44,171 bases of DNA from Cohnella nanjingensis (GTDB taxonomy: Bacteria; Bacillota; Bacilli; Paenibacillales; Paenibacillaceae). The first letter of the stretch is position 1, and every line of letters starts with the position of its first letter. The DNA lies in contig NZ_JACJVP010000040.1 of NCBI RefSeq assembly GCF_014212125.1, positions 1 through 44,171 of the forward strand. Direction: 5' to 3'. Position numbers and translations under genes: made by a program. Of this stretch, positions 33,131 to 40,984 are shown piece after piece. The notes under the pieces are model-generated. The model worked only from the letters and a program-made list of their open reading frames with translations. It did not search any database and had not been told where the DNA came from.

Positions 33131-33217
33131 TAATTTACGGAGTCAATATTCATCGCCCTTTATCGTATATGGGGTTAAGGGTTGGGCGATACCTTTGCGT
33201 CATCAGCCGTGCGCCGC

Positions 33218-33556
33218 CTAAAGCTTAAGCGAGTACACCAGAATCATATCGACCAGCGCCACCGCGGCGAAGGCCGCAGCGAGCCCCGTCCGTCCGGAAG
33301 CGTACAACGCAGCGGCGCTCAGCCCGAACACCATCAGTTGGAGAACGGCGCGCACCGGGATCGTGACGGGGAAGGTCGCTTTGGGCGCGATGAACAGTCC
33401 CCAAACGACGGCCGTGAGCAGCGGCGTTCCGATCCCGAGGAGAATCCGAATCGCAATTCCCTGCTTCACATGAAATCCCCAATAGCCAAGTCCGGCCAAA
33501 GCCGCCAGTTCCACCAAAAAAAGTACGCCTAAAATGACCGCTTGAATCGCCATCAT
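33218..33556 (-). CDS. YrdB-like (DUF2568) membrane protein
   Basis: A 112-residue protein with four predicted membrane helices, matching the small YrdB/DUF2568 family; the function is unknown. AALAGLGYWGF near residue 20 and GTPLLTAVVWGLFIAPKA in the middle are typical. The start is the ATG at 33556, with GGAGGGA 8 nt upstream; the in-frame ATG five codons earlier overlaps that site. It is preceded by a promoter embedded between two palindromic operators, so it is tightly regulated. Confidence 0.82.
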   Translation of the reverse strand: MMAIQAVILGVLFLVELAALAGLGYWGFHVKQGIAIRILLGIGTPLLTAVVWGLFIAPKATFPVTIPVRAVLQLMVFGLSAAALYASGRTGLAAAFAAVALVDMILVYSLKL

Positions 33557-33573
33557 CGCGAATCCCTCCATAA

Positions 33574-33620
33574 ACTAATGTTATTAGTTTTAATATAACT
33601 AATGTCATTAGTTTTTGCAA
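33574..33620 (-). promoter_or_regulatory. Promoter flanked by two identical-type palindromic operators
   Basis: On the minus strand TTGCAA (33615-33620), 17-nt spacer, TATATT (33592-33597). One palindrome, ACTAAT-GAC-ATTAGT (33598-33612), fills the spacer; another, ACTAAT-AAC-ATTAGT (33574-33588), covers the transcript start. Centres are 24 bp apart. A TetR- or MarR-type repressor is the likely ligand; no such gene is adjacent. Confidence 0.82.
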
Positions 33621-33642
33621 GCGGGAATTCGGAAAAGAGCCG

Positions 33643-34281
33643 TCAAAGCTCTCTTCCTTTCCTTTTCTCCGCCTCATGCAGGAAGGGGATGACCCGCCGC
33701 AGCTCGCGCCGGTGCGTATAGGCCATCAAGAGGAAGTTCGCCAGCCAGAACAGCAGCACCGAGCCGGGATAGCCCCGCAGCGCCAGATACCCCGCCATCG
33801 GGAGCATTCCGCTCACCACCTGCAGCGCGTCGGACTGCGGCGATGCGGCGGTCCGGCGCCGGAGGGATCTGTCCAGCGCCATCGCGATGGCGAGCACGAC
33901 AGCATACGCTATCGAAGCTTCGAACCCCGTCAACGCGCTCCAGACGCCGAACGTGACCGCGATCGCCTTGCCCCCTCTTCCCTTCAGGAAGGGAGAGAAG
34001 GCGTGCCCCAGGACGGGCGCTAGCGCGACGGGCACCATAGCGTAACTGGACGCGTAATCGTCGTTGGCCCGAAGGAACAGCAGAACCGGCACATACCCTT
34101 TCAGAAAGTCCAGCGCGATGCCCGCGATCCCGAGCGGCATGCCGGCGGCGCGCCACAAGTTCAATCCGCCCGGATTGCCGTCTCCGACTTCCTTCAGATC
34201 GCGGCGGGCGATCCGTCCCAGCGCGTAAGAGAACATGAGCGAGCCCGATACGAACGAGGCGATTGTCCATAGGATGATCAT
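33643..34281 (-). CDS. PlsY-like glycerol-3-phosphate acyltransferase family membrane protein
   Basis: A 212-residue multi-pass protein of the PlsY family (DUF205). PlsY-type motifs, somewhat changed, are seen in order: GDGNPGGLNLWRAAG (for SGNIGATN), DFLKGYVPV, and GHAFSPFLKGRGGKAIAVTFG (for GHxFPxFLxFKGGKG). PlsY acylates glycerol-3-phosphate from acyl-phosphate. The changes and the C-terminal extension suggest a divergent paralogue with another acceptor. The ATG overlaps the stop of the glycosyltransferase upstream (ATGA), so they are coupled. A glycolipid pathway is inferred. Confidence 0.82.
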   Translation of the reverse strand: MIILWTIASFVSGSLMFSYALGRIARRDLKEVGDGNPGGLNLWRAAGMPLGIAGIALDFLKGYVPVLLFLRANDDYASSYAMVPVALAPVLGHAFSPFLKGRGGKAIAVTFGVWSALTGFEASIAYAVVLAIAMALDRSLRRRTAASPQSDALQVVSGMLPMAGYLALRGYPGSVLLFWLANFLLMAYTHRRELRRVIPFLHEAEKRKGREL

Positions 34282-35396
34282 CGGCGCTGCCTGCCTCCCA
34301 CTTCGATCTGCCTTCCTTTCCACGTGACGTGGCCCCGGAAGACAACCTTGTACGCGGAATAGATCATGACACAGAGGAAGAACAGCGTAGACAGGAGATG
34401 CACGATCGGCACCGCCTTGCCGAATCTTCCGACATACCGGATGAAGTAGAAGATCTGAAGGGTGTAGAGCATATAGCTTGCGCAGAGCGGGATCCACCCT
34501 TGGGCCGGCGCGAAAGGCGCGCAGATGAGCCCGATCTCCGCGCCGATGAGACCGACGATCCAGAGGGCGACGAGCAGGACGGTGAGGCCGCTCAACTTGG
34601 ACGTGCTGAGGAGTGCTCCCTTGCCCAGCCCTTGGATGGCGCTGCGGATGCCGTGCGGATACATGCGGAAGCTGACCATGCCGGCCCCGAGGAAATTGGT
34701 GACCCGGATGCCGGCCTCTACGTATTGGGCGCCGAGGCTTAAGTCTTCGAGCACCTCGGACCGGACGCCGTCGTGGCCGCCCGCCCGCTCGTAGTCCGCG
34801 CGCGTCGTGAGGATGCAGGAGCCGTAGAGCCCGGTGCTCCGATTGCGCTCGAGGAAGGAAGTGAAGGCGAACACGCCGAGGATGTTGATGATAAGCGCCA
34901 GGCGCTCGTAGAATCGGCCGGCCGTATGGTAAGGGACGACCGAGACGACGCCGCCCGTCCGCTCTCTCGCCTGCACGAGCGAAGCCAGCGCCTCGGGGAC
35001 GAGCCGAATATCCGCGTCAAGGAAGGCAATCAGGTCGCCGGTCGCATGCGCGTAGCCGTTGCGGACCGCCCAATTCTTGCCCGTCCAGCCGGGCGGGAGC
35101 GGCGTATTGGCGATGACGGTGGCGCCGTAGCGCCTCGCGATCTCGTACGTCTCGTCGCCGGACTCGTCGTCTACCACGATGACCTCGAACGGACGCAGCG
35201 TCTGGACTTGCAGACAAGCGAGCAGATCGGGCAAATTGAAGGCTTCGTTGCGCGCCGGGATGATGACGGACAGCCTCCTCGGCTGATCCGTCTCCGGGCC
35301 GGCTTCCGCGTTAGCGACGATCGTATGGCGCCTGAACAGGACGAACCCGGACAGTACGCCGACGGCCAGCAAGGCCGAGACCCACCAGATCCACAT
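34278..35396 (-). CDS. Membrane glycosyltransferase family 2 (CrtQ-like)
   Basis: A 372-residue GT2 enzyme: one N-terminal membrane helix, the GT-A domain starting at RRLSVIIPARNEAFNLPDLL, the nucleotide/metal motif VVDDESGD, the DxD-type motif FLDADIRL, the acceptor region GHDGVRSEVLEDLSLG, and two or three C-terminal helices. It resembles glucosyltransferases acting on lipids, including the carotenoid enzyme CrtQ. No other carotenoid gene lies nearby. ATG 35396 has AGGGGGAG about 8 nt upstream. Cotranscribed with the PlsY-like gene. Confidence 0.85.
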   Translation of the reverse strand: MWIWWVSALLAVGVLSGFVLFRRHTIVANAEAGPETDQPRRLSVIIPARNEAFNLPDLLACLQVQTLRPFEVIVVDDESGDETYEIARRYGATVIANTPLPPGWTGKNWAVRNGYAHATGDLIAFLDADIRLVPEALASLVQARERTGGVVSVVPYHTAGRFYERLALIINILGVFAFTSFLERNRSTGLYGSCILTTRADYERAGGHDGVRSEVLEDLSLGAQYVEAGIRVTNFLGAGMVSFRMYPHGIRSAIQGLGKGALLSTSKLSGLTVLLVALWIVGLIGAEIGLICAPFAPAQGWIPLCASYMLYTLQIFYFIRYVGRFGKAVPIVHLLSTLFFLCVMIYSAYKVVFRGHVTWKGRQIEVGGRQRR

Positions 35397-35620
35397 GACG
35401 CATCTCCCCCTATCCGCACCGGTTCGCATCGAGCCTCCGTCGATTGGCAGCAGGCTTCCGTCCCGCGAAGACGTGGCGGGTGTTTTTCATTATATTCGGA
35501 CAACGCCCCGATGCATGCTACAAAAACGATTCATGACCTTTGCGGGCCGCAGCGATGATGCAACGCATGCAATAGGCGATGAAAAGATGGGCTCGCATAG
35601 CAGCCGAGCATGCGACTCTG
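35397..35620. other. Upstream region of the GT2/PlsY pair
   Basis: No gene seen. A TATAAT hexamer on the minus strand (35489-35494) could be the -10 of the GT2 promoter but lacks a good -35 at standard spacing. Confidence 0.4.
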
Positions 35621-35795
35621 TAGTTGTAAACGCGCAACTTTTTTCTTGCGGATGAGCCTCAAAGTGAGCAGTACTTGTAATCGTACAACTTTTTTTCTGA
35701 AGATGAGCCTCCCGTGAACAATCGTTGTAAACGTACAACTTTTTTCCCGGGAATGAGCCTCAAACGGAGAAATCGTTGTAAACATACCACTTATT
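35621..35795. repeat. 51-bp tandem array with palindromic, T-tailed units
   Basis: Four units start at 35624, 35675, 35725 and 35776 (periods 51, 50, 51). Each has GTTGTA-N4-TACAAC or a close variant, followed in the first three by a run of six or seven T, and then GATGAGCCTC or AATGAGCCTC. The frame is not kept because one period is 50, so coding is unlikely. Each unit resembles a tiny intrinsic terminator on the plus strand. Confidence 0.85.
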
Positions 35796-35902
35796 CGGCC
35801 GTTTTCGGCCTGTTTTTCGATTTTCTTCGGAAAAAGTTGTACTTTTGCAAGAGATGGTCCCTTTAACGCCGATTACGGCTAGATAAGTGGTACGAATACA
35901 AC
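35775..35902. repeat. Inverted copies bounding a 128-bp element
   Basis: GTTGTA-N4-TACCACTTAT at 35775-35794 recurs in reverse orientation at 35883-35902, differing only in the four central bases. A further palindromic AAAAGTTGTACTTTT lies between them (35832-35846). The pair could be ends of a small non-coding mobile element or a large stem. Confidence 0.65.
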
Positions 35903-36041
35903 TTTTGGGAGCGCGGTCCCCACTGTAGAGCAATCACTCATCGGGACTGCCGAATGAGGCGCAAAAGAGAATGCCCGTTTGTACGTTTGCGCTTTGAATG
36001 CGATCATGGCCGGACCATTTCGTAAAAACCATCCCCAAGAC

Positions 36042-36180
36042 GGCGGCACCTTCACCAATGGCGGTGTCATCCTTCACCATATAGGCGGCATCCATCCCAC
36101 TACGGCGGCATCCTTCCTCGCTACCGGCGGCATCCTTCCTCACTACGGCGGCATCCATCCCACTACGGCGGCACCCTTCC
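36042..36180. repeat. About 21-bp degenerate tandem repeat, seven copies
   Basis: GGCGGCATCC-type units start at 36042, 36060, 36084, 36104, 36126, 36147 and 36167; spacing varies from 18 to 24 bp. Units end in CCATCCCACTAC or CCTTCCTC(G/A)CTAC. Spacing is not a multiple of three, so it is non-coding. Confidence 0.8.
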
Positions 36181-36273
36181 CCCGCTCTGCGGATTCGAGG
36201 AGGAATACGGACCCAATGGGGAGAAGCCATTAGAGCGAGCGCTGTATAAGCTAATTATTCGTCTTCCAATCCA

Positions 36274-36311
36274 ATAACCCTCCCTTATGCGCGCGCATAA
36301 GGGAGGGTTAT
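36274..36311. repeat. 38-bp perfect palindrome
   Basis: Two 19-bp arms (starting ATAACCCTCCCTTATGCGC) with no loop. There is no T-run on either side, so it is not a standard terminator. It ends 19 nt before the start codon of the small membrane protein. Confidence 0.9.
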
Positions 36312-36330
36312 CGAAGGGGTGAGTCCGTTT

Positions 36331-36549
36331 ATGAAGCTTGTCGTGAGACTGGCGGTTGCAGTCATTACGATCGTTAATCTCTCGCTGATCGTTTATATGG
36401 TCAAGTACTACGGCACGTTCGGCTCGGAAGAGAGAACGTACAAGACTTGGACGTGCGCATTCTTTCTCTGCACCAATCTCTACTATCTCATCCGTTACAG
36501 AACGATCCTGTTCGGGCAACGGAAAAAGAAGGCGGACAGCGGTCCCTAG
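36331..36549 (+). CDS. Small two-helix membrane protein, unknown
   Basis: A 72-residue protein with two hydrophobic segments (about residues 3-26 and 41-62) joined by a charged loop (GSEERTYKTW), and a basic C-terminus (GQRKKKADSGP). No family recognised. AAGGGG lies about 11 nt before the ATG; a GTG at 36319 is an alternative start. It is preceded by the 38-bp palindrome, and its stop codon is one base from the stop codon of the convergent GH2 gene. Confidence 0.6.
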   Translation: MKLVVRLAVAVITIVNLSLIVYMVKYYGTFGSEERTYKTWTCAFFLCTNLYYLIRYRTILFGQRKKKADSGP

Positions 36550-36550
36550 G

Positions 36551-39202
36551 TCACGGCTCCTCGAACGGCCGCCAAGCCTCGCTGGCGTCATCGGTCGCGG
36601 AGACCTGCAAGACCGACAATCCGTCACGCCCCTCCCCATGTACCGTAACGGAAACGATGCCCGATAGGTCGATGCCCGCGGCTTTGGCCAACGAGACGTA
36701 TACGGGATACCGGGCATACGTCAGGATGCGATGCGTGCTCATCGTCCAGACCTGACCGTCCGCATCCTCCAACGAGACGTCGAAGCCGATCTGCGACTGG
36801 TCGTCATGGACGTCGAGACGCAGCCAGGCGTAACCCGACAGATCCGCGGCCGAGCCCAGCGCGAGCTTGAATTCGCCCGCTCCGTCGGCAGCGACGTGAT
36901 CAACGCCATCAGGACTCCCGCCATCGGGACTCCCGCCCTCACGACTGCTGCTCTTGGGACTCCCTCCCTCAGGACTCCCGCCATCGGGACTCCCGCCATC
37001 GCGACCGCCGCCATCAGGACTGCCGCTCTTGGGATTCCCGTCCCCGCGCGTCCAGAGCGTGGCGGACGGTCGCCCGTCTCCCGAAGCTTCGCCGCCCAGC
37101 GCCGTGAGCCGCGCGTAGTCCGCCGCGATCGCGGCGGCGACGGGCTTCGCTTGCTTGCGGTCCATGCGGTACGCGCCGAACGTGTCGATCCATTGGTTGT
37201 GGTTCACGTACCAGTCGTACATGATCCAGAAGTCGACGCCCGCGACGAACCCGTTCGGACTCGCCGTTCCGGCCGGACTGAGCGTCGCCTTCTCCATCAT
37301 CGCCTGCATCGTCTCCTCGTACGTCTGAGACTGCGCCGGCGCTTCCGCGTCCCCGTCTCCCGTCCAATGCCCGAACTCGGTGTTCAGGATCGGCTTGTCC
37401 GGGTAGGCTTCATGGGCTTTCTCGAGGAATTGGCGCGTGCCTTCGTAATACGTGCTCCCGTGGAAAATGCCGAAGTACATCGTCCAGCCCGCGACGTCGA
37501 GCGGCGCCATCGAGGGGTCCTCCGGACCCGGCTGGTCCGCCGCCGCGCTCTGCGTGATCAGCCGGCCGTCGTCGTAGTTCGTCCGGAGATCGTTCACGAG
37601 CCGCTCGTTGTACGTCAAGCGAAGGGCGACCTCCTTGGATTCGTTCTGCGTGCTCCAGAGCAGCACCGACGGACGGTTGTACTGCGAAAATACCATCTCC
37701 CGCCACATCTGGTCCGCGAACCGCCGTTCCTCCTGAATCCGATAGTGCGCCGTCTCGAACTGCCAGAGCGGAATCTCGCTCATCGCCGCGAGTCCGAGGC
37801 GGTCCAGCGCGAGATAGGTATACACTTGGTTCGGATAATGACCCGTCCGCACCATATTGGCATGCTGCGCTTGGATCTGCCGCAGATCCGCCAGGATGCG
37901 GTCCCACGCCGCGGTCCGCCCCGTGTCCGGCCACTCCTCGTGCCGCGCGATGCCGGCGAGGAACGTCGGCTTCCCGTTAAGCAGGATGTTCGCCTGCTTC
38001 GTGCCCAGCGTCCGGATCCCGAACTGCGTGTCGAACCGGTCGCCGCCGCCCGCCCCGGCTCCTTCCGCATCCGACAGCTCGAACGACGCGACATACAGAT
38101 TCGGCGTCCGCATCGACCACAGCTTCGGCTCCGCCACCTGCACTTGATAGGAGAGGACGCGAGCTTCGCCGGGCTTCAACGCAACCACGGATTCGATCGG
38201 CCGATCGGTCGCGGCGGCCGCGCCTCGAATCCCGGACGCTTCGGGCGACGTCCAATAGGCTGCAGACTTCGGATCGGCCTCGTAGATCGCGCCCTTGAGC
38301 GCGACGTTCCGCGGCTTGTCTCCCCGATTCGCCACCACCACCCGGATGTCGAGCTTGCCGTCGGTGCTCCGCGGCACGATGTCCGCCCGCGCGATCTGCG
38401 CGGCGTCCGTCTCCTCCACGTACAGATCCTGCAGGATGCCGGTGTAGTTGAAGAAGTCCGTGCCCGCGACGGCCGGAATGATGTCGTCCCGGCTCCCCCA
38501 CGGCGGGTTGTCGACCCGCACCCGAATCTCGTTGTCCCCCTCGCGCAGGAAGGGCGAGACGTCGAAGGCGAACAACGTGAAGCCTCCCTCGTGGTAGCCG
38601 ATCCAATGACCGTTGATCCAGAAGTCCGAGACGTAATTCACGCCGAGCGACTTCAACGTATACGCGCGATCTCGGCTATAGCCGTCCACGAGGAACGTCC
38701 GGCGATACCAGACGCCGTCTTCGAAAGTCTCCGCAGCGTTCGCCGCCGCCTCTCCGGTCAGCCGATTCTCCGGCGCGGGCAGCGTCTTCGGCTCCCACTC
38801 CGCCCTGCTTTCTCCGGCGAGATAGTCGGCCTCCCGTTTCTCCAGTTCGGCGAGCCAGGCTTCGGTACGCGGCTGCATCGAGAAGCCGTGATCCGCCTCG
38901 AATCGGCGCTTCTCCCACTCGCCGGACAGCGGCACGGTCTTGCGGCGCTGCGGTTCGAACGAGGGGACCGGCAGGCCGTTCTGGAACGGCACCTGCGTCC
39001 CGTCGATCGCTTGCAGCGAGAACGTCGTCTGCAAGAAGCCTTCCTGCGAAGTGTGCGGAATCGGATTCAGCGCGGCCCTCGCTTCCTGCCCGCCTCGGAT
39101 TCCCTGTTGTTGAATAGCCAGTATGATTCCTCCTCCCGCCACGATGGCCGCGGCCATCCATCGCCATACCTTTTTCTTGCCCGGCGATTGCCCGTTCCCC
39201 AT
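36551..39202 (-). CDS. Glycoside hydrolase family 2 protein, membrane-anchored or secreted
   Basis: An 883-residue GH2 enzyme (beta-galactosidase/beta-glucuronidase/beta-mannosidase superfamily). A basic start and a hydrophobic segment (about 14-33) suggest a signal anchor. The jelly-roll sugar-binding domain (about 85-265) is followed by an immunoglobulin-like domain (about 270-395) and the catalytic barrel (about 405-700). The acid/base is probably E521 in WSTQNES and the nucleophile E609 in LNTEFGHW. Then comes a GGSPDGGSPEGGSP linker (about 718-768) and a C-terminal beta domain of about 110 residues, likely carbohydrate-binding. Last gene of the sugar locus, 117 nt after the binding-protein gene. 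Ribosome site is weak. Substrate is not readable. Confidence 0.87.
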   Translation of the reverse strand: MGNGQSPGKKKVWRWMAAAIVAGGGIILAIQQQGIRGGQEARAALNPIPHTSQEGFLQTTFSLQAIDGTQVPFQNGLPVPSFEPQRRKTVPLSGEWEKRRFEADHGFSMQPRTEAWLAELEKREADYLAGESRAEWEPKTLPAPENRLTGEAAANAAETFEDGVWYRRTFLVDGYSRDRAYTLKSLGVNYVSDFWINGHWIGYHEGGFTLFAFDVSPFLREGDNEIRVRVDNPPWGSRDDIIPAVAGTDFFNYTGILQDLYVEETDAAQIARADIVPRSTDGKLDIRVVVANRGDKPRNVALKGAIYEADPKSAAYWTSPEASGIRGAAAATDRPIESVVALKPGEARVLSYQVQVAEPKLWSMRTPNLYVASFELSDAEGAGAGGGDRFDTQFGIRTLGTKQANILLNGKPTFLAGIARHEEWPDTGRTAAWDRILADLRQIQAQHANMVRTGHYPNQVYTYLALDRLGLAAMSEIPLWQFETAHYRIQEERRFADQMWREMVFSQYNRPSVLLWSTQNESKEVALRLTYNERLVNDLRTNYDDGRLITQSAAADQPGPEDPSMAPLDVAGWTMYFGIFHGSTYYEGTRQFLEKAHEAYPDKPILNTEFGHWTGDGDAEAPAQSQTYEETMQAMMEKATLSPAGTASPNGFVAGVDFWIMYDWYVNHNQWIDTFGAYRMDRKQAKPVAAAIAADYARLTALGGEASGDGRPSATLWTRGDGNPKSGSPDGGGRDGGSPDGGSPEGGSPKSSSREGGSPDGGSPDGVDHVAADGAGEFKLALGSAADLSGYAWLRLDVHDDQSQIGFDVSLEDADGQVWTMSTHRILTYARYPVYVSLAKAAGIDLSGIVSVTVHGEGRDGLSVLQVSATDDASEAWRPFEEP
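36899..37051. repeat. 15-bp minisatellite encoding the GH2 linker
   Basis: Repeats of the type GGACTCCCGCCATCG on the plus strand encode Gly-Gly-Ser-Pro-Asp/Glu units on the minus strand, about eight imperfect copies. Length variation in frame would change only linker length. Confidence 0.8.
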
Positions 39203-39252
39203 AGGTCGTTCACGGCTCCATTCCCGTCATTCCCAAAAGCCAGTCAATAGCA

Positions 39253-39295
39253 GGGGGATGAGAGGCCCGCGCGAGCAGGGCGCTTCACATCCCCC
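39253..39295 (-). promoter_or_regulatory. Hairpin between binding-protein and GH2 genes
   Basis: GGGGGATG pairs with CATCCCCC across a GC-rich 27-nt loop, without a U-tract, 25 nt after the binding-protein stop. Likely a stabilising or partial termination element favouring the upstream genes. Confidence 0.5.
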
Positions 39296-39319
39296 AACCT
39301 GAAATCTTATGGATGACGA

Positions 39320-40930
39320 TTATTGGATTCCTTTTTCATCGTAATATTTGGAAGCTTCCGTCTTGATATAGTCGACGATCTTGTCGACGCCGGCTTTCTT
39401 CAACTGATCGCGGAACGTGGCCAGCGATTTGTCCGGGTCCTTCACGAGGCCCATCATGAGCGGCTTGCCGTACTGCTCGAACACCTGATTCACGGCCGCC
39501 TGCTGCGACTTGACCGGCGCATAGTCGAGCAGCACCGGCGAGAAGATATTCGGCTTGCTCTCGGCCTTGAACTCCGCGAGCAGCGCGTCGAATCCGGTCC
39601 AGCCGGCGGCCTGCTTCTCGCGGGACATGCTCTCGATCCGCCAGCCCCAGCTGGCGATGTCGTAGCCTTTGAAGTCCTTTTTCCCCTCCATGCCCTTCGG
39701 CGGCTTGACGATCGATTTGCCGTCGTCGGCGATCGAGTAGTGCGTGCCTTCGATGCCGTAGGTCAACAAGTCGTAATACTTCGGATCGTTCCGCAGCTTG
39801 TCGAGCACCATCAGCGTGCGCTCCGGGTTCGGCGCGCTCTTCGGGATCGCCATCGCGTTGTTCACGGACAGCGTCGGCATCGCGTAGTTGTGGAAGCGCG
39901 TGAACGGGAAGTAGCCCATCTTGATATCCGGCTTGTTCTTCTCCATGTCGGTAATGTAGCCGCCCGCGCCCGGCGCGTTCCGCCAGTAGACGGCGCCCGT
40001 GCCCACCTTGATCGCGTCGCCGGCCTCCTTCTGCGAAGCCAGAGAGTCGGACGTCCAGAAGCCTTTGTCCGCCCACGTCTTCATCCGCTTGACCCACGCT
40101 TCGAACTCGTCCGTGAACGGGTAGGCGACGATGTCTCTCGGCGCATCGTACGACTTGGCTACGACGACGCCGCTGTCGCCGCCGATCTGCTCGTAGCCGC
40201 TGTAGCTCTTGAACAGGGTATACGCTTCGTTCCAGGCTTTGCCGTTGATCGGAGTGACGTCCGGCTTCGCCTTTTTTACACCGTCCAGATAGGCTTCAAG
40301 CGTGTCCAGATCCTTGATCTCCGGCAGGTTCAGCTCCTGGCGCCAGTCCTCGCGGTAGACCAGCCCGTCGGGCGTATACTCCGGATACGTGGCGGGGACC
40401 GCATAGATCTTGCCTTTGACCGTCGCTTCGGTCCAGTCCTGCTGCGGCACCTTGTTCCAGGTCTCGGGCGCGTACTTCGGCAGCAGATCGTCGAGCGGCA
40501 GGAAGGCGCCTTGGTTCGCGAACTTGTAGTAGTCGGCCCAGGTAGAGGCGAACAGCATATCGATCTTCTCGCCGCTCGCGAGCAGGAGGTTGTACTTGGT
40601 CTGCCAATCGTTCCACGTCGTGAAGTTGAACTTGACCGTCGTGTTCAGATCCTTCTCCAGCAGCTTGTTAAACTCGGCGTTGACCTTGGCGGATTCCGAA
40701 CTGGCGTCGCCCAGCAGATACCAGACGAGTTCGACTTTCTTGGACGTATCGGGCTTCGCCGCGTCGCCGCCGGCCGACGGCGAGGCCGAACCGGAGCTAG
40801 AAGGCGAACCCGAGGGGGATGCCTGGCTATTGCCGTTGTTGTCCGAATTGCCTCCGCAAGCCGCCAGTACGGTGCCGAGCAGCGTGAGCGAGAGCAGCAG
40901 AGAACCTGTTTTCTTCATCTGTGGGTTCAA
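39320..40930 (-). CDS. Sugar ABC transporter substrate-binding lipoprotein (LplA-type)
   Basis: A 536-residue solute-binding lipoprotein of the large LplA/YtcQ type common in Paenibacillaceae oligosaccharide importers. Signal peptide with lipobox VLAAC (Cys about residue 26), a Ser/Gly/Asn-rich linker, and a two-lobed domain. The start is a TTG with AGGAGGGG 6 nt upstream; the ATG four codons later lacks a ribosome site. It follows the two permease genes and precedes the GH2 gene. Ligand is probably an oligosaccharide. No ATPase gene is present, as usual for this type, which shares a general MsmX-like ATPase. Confidence 0.9.
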   Translation of the reverse strand: MNPQMKKTGSLLLSLTLLGTVLAACGGNSDNNGNSQASPSGSPSSSGSASPSAGGDAAKPDTSKKVELVWYLLGDASSESAKVNAEFNKLLEKDLNTTVKFNFTTWNDWQTKYNLLLASGEKIDMLFASTWADYYKFANQGAFLPLDDLLPKYAPETWNKVPQQDWTEATVKGKIYAVPATYPEYTPDGLVYREDWRQELNLPEIKDLDTLEAYLDGVKKAKPDVTPINGKAWNEAYTLFKSYSGYEQIGGDSGVVVAKSYDAPRDIVAYPFTDEFEAWVKRMKTWADKGFWTSDSLASQKEAGDAIKVGTGAVYWRNAPGAGGYITDMEKNKPDIKMGYFPFTRFHNYAMPTLSVNNAMAIPKSAPNPERTLMVLDKLRNDPKYYDLLTYGIEGTHYSIADDGKSIVKPPKGMEGKKDFKGYDIASWGWRIESMSREKQAAGWTGFDALLAEFKAESKPNIFSPVLLDYAPVKSQQAAVNQVFEQYGKPLMMGLVKDPDKSLATFRDQLKKAGVDKIVDYIKTEASKYYDEKGIQ

Positions 40931-40984
40931 AAATGACCCCTCCTCATAAAGGATGAACTGTCTATGTTAGCCGGCGTCCCGGTT

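Noticed and set aside
35490..35785. Minus-strand frames with 17-residue repeats in the third 51-bp array
   Set aside because: The unit spacing includes a 50-bp step that breaks the frame, there is no ribosome site, and the DNA-level palindromes explain the conservation better.
35621..36180. Repeat arrays considered as CRISPR
   Set aside because: Units are directly adjacent or diverge throughout; there are no unique spacers of constant size and no cas genes.
36731..39250. An 839-codon plus-strand open frame
   Set aside because: It lies antisense to the GH2 gene; its composition (very rich in Arg, Val, Asp, Pro) is that of a shadow frame, and all family motifs are on the minus strand.
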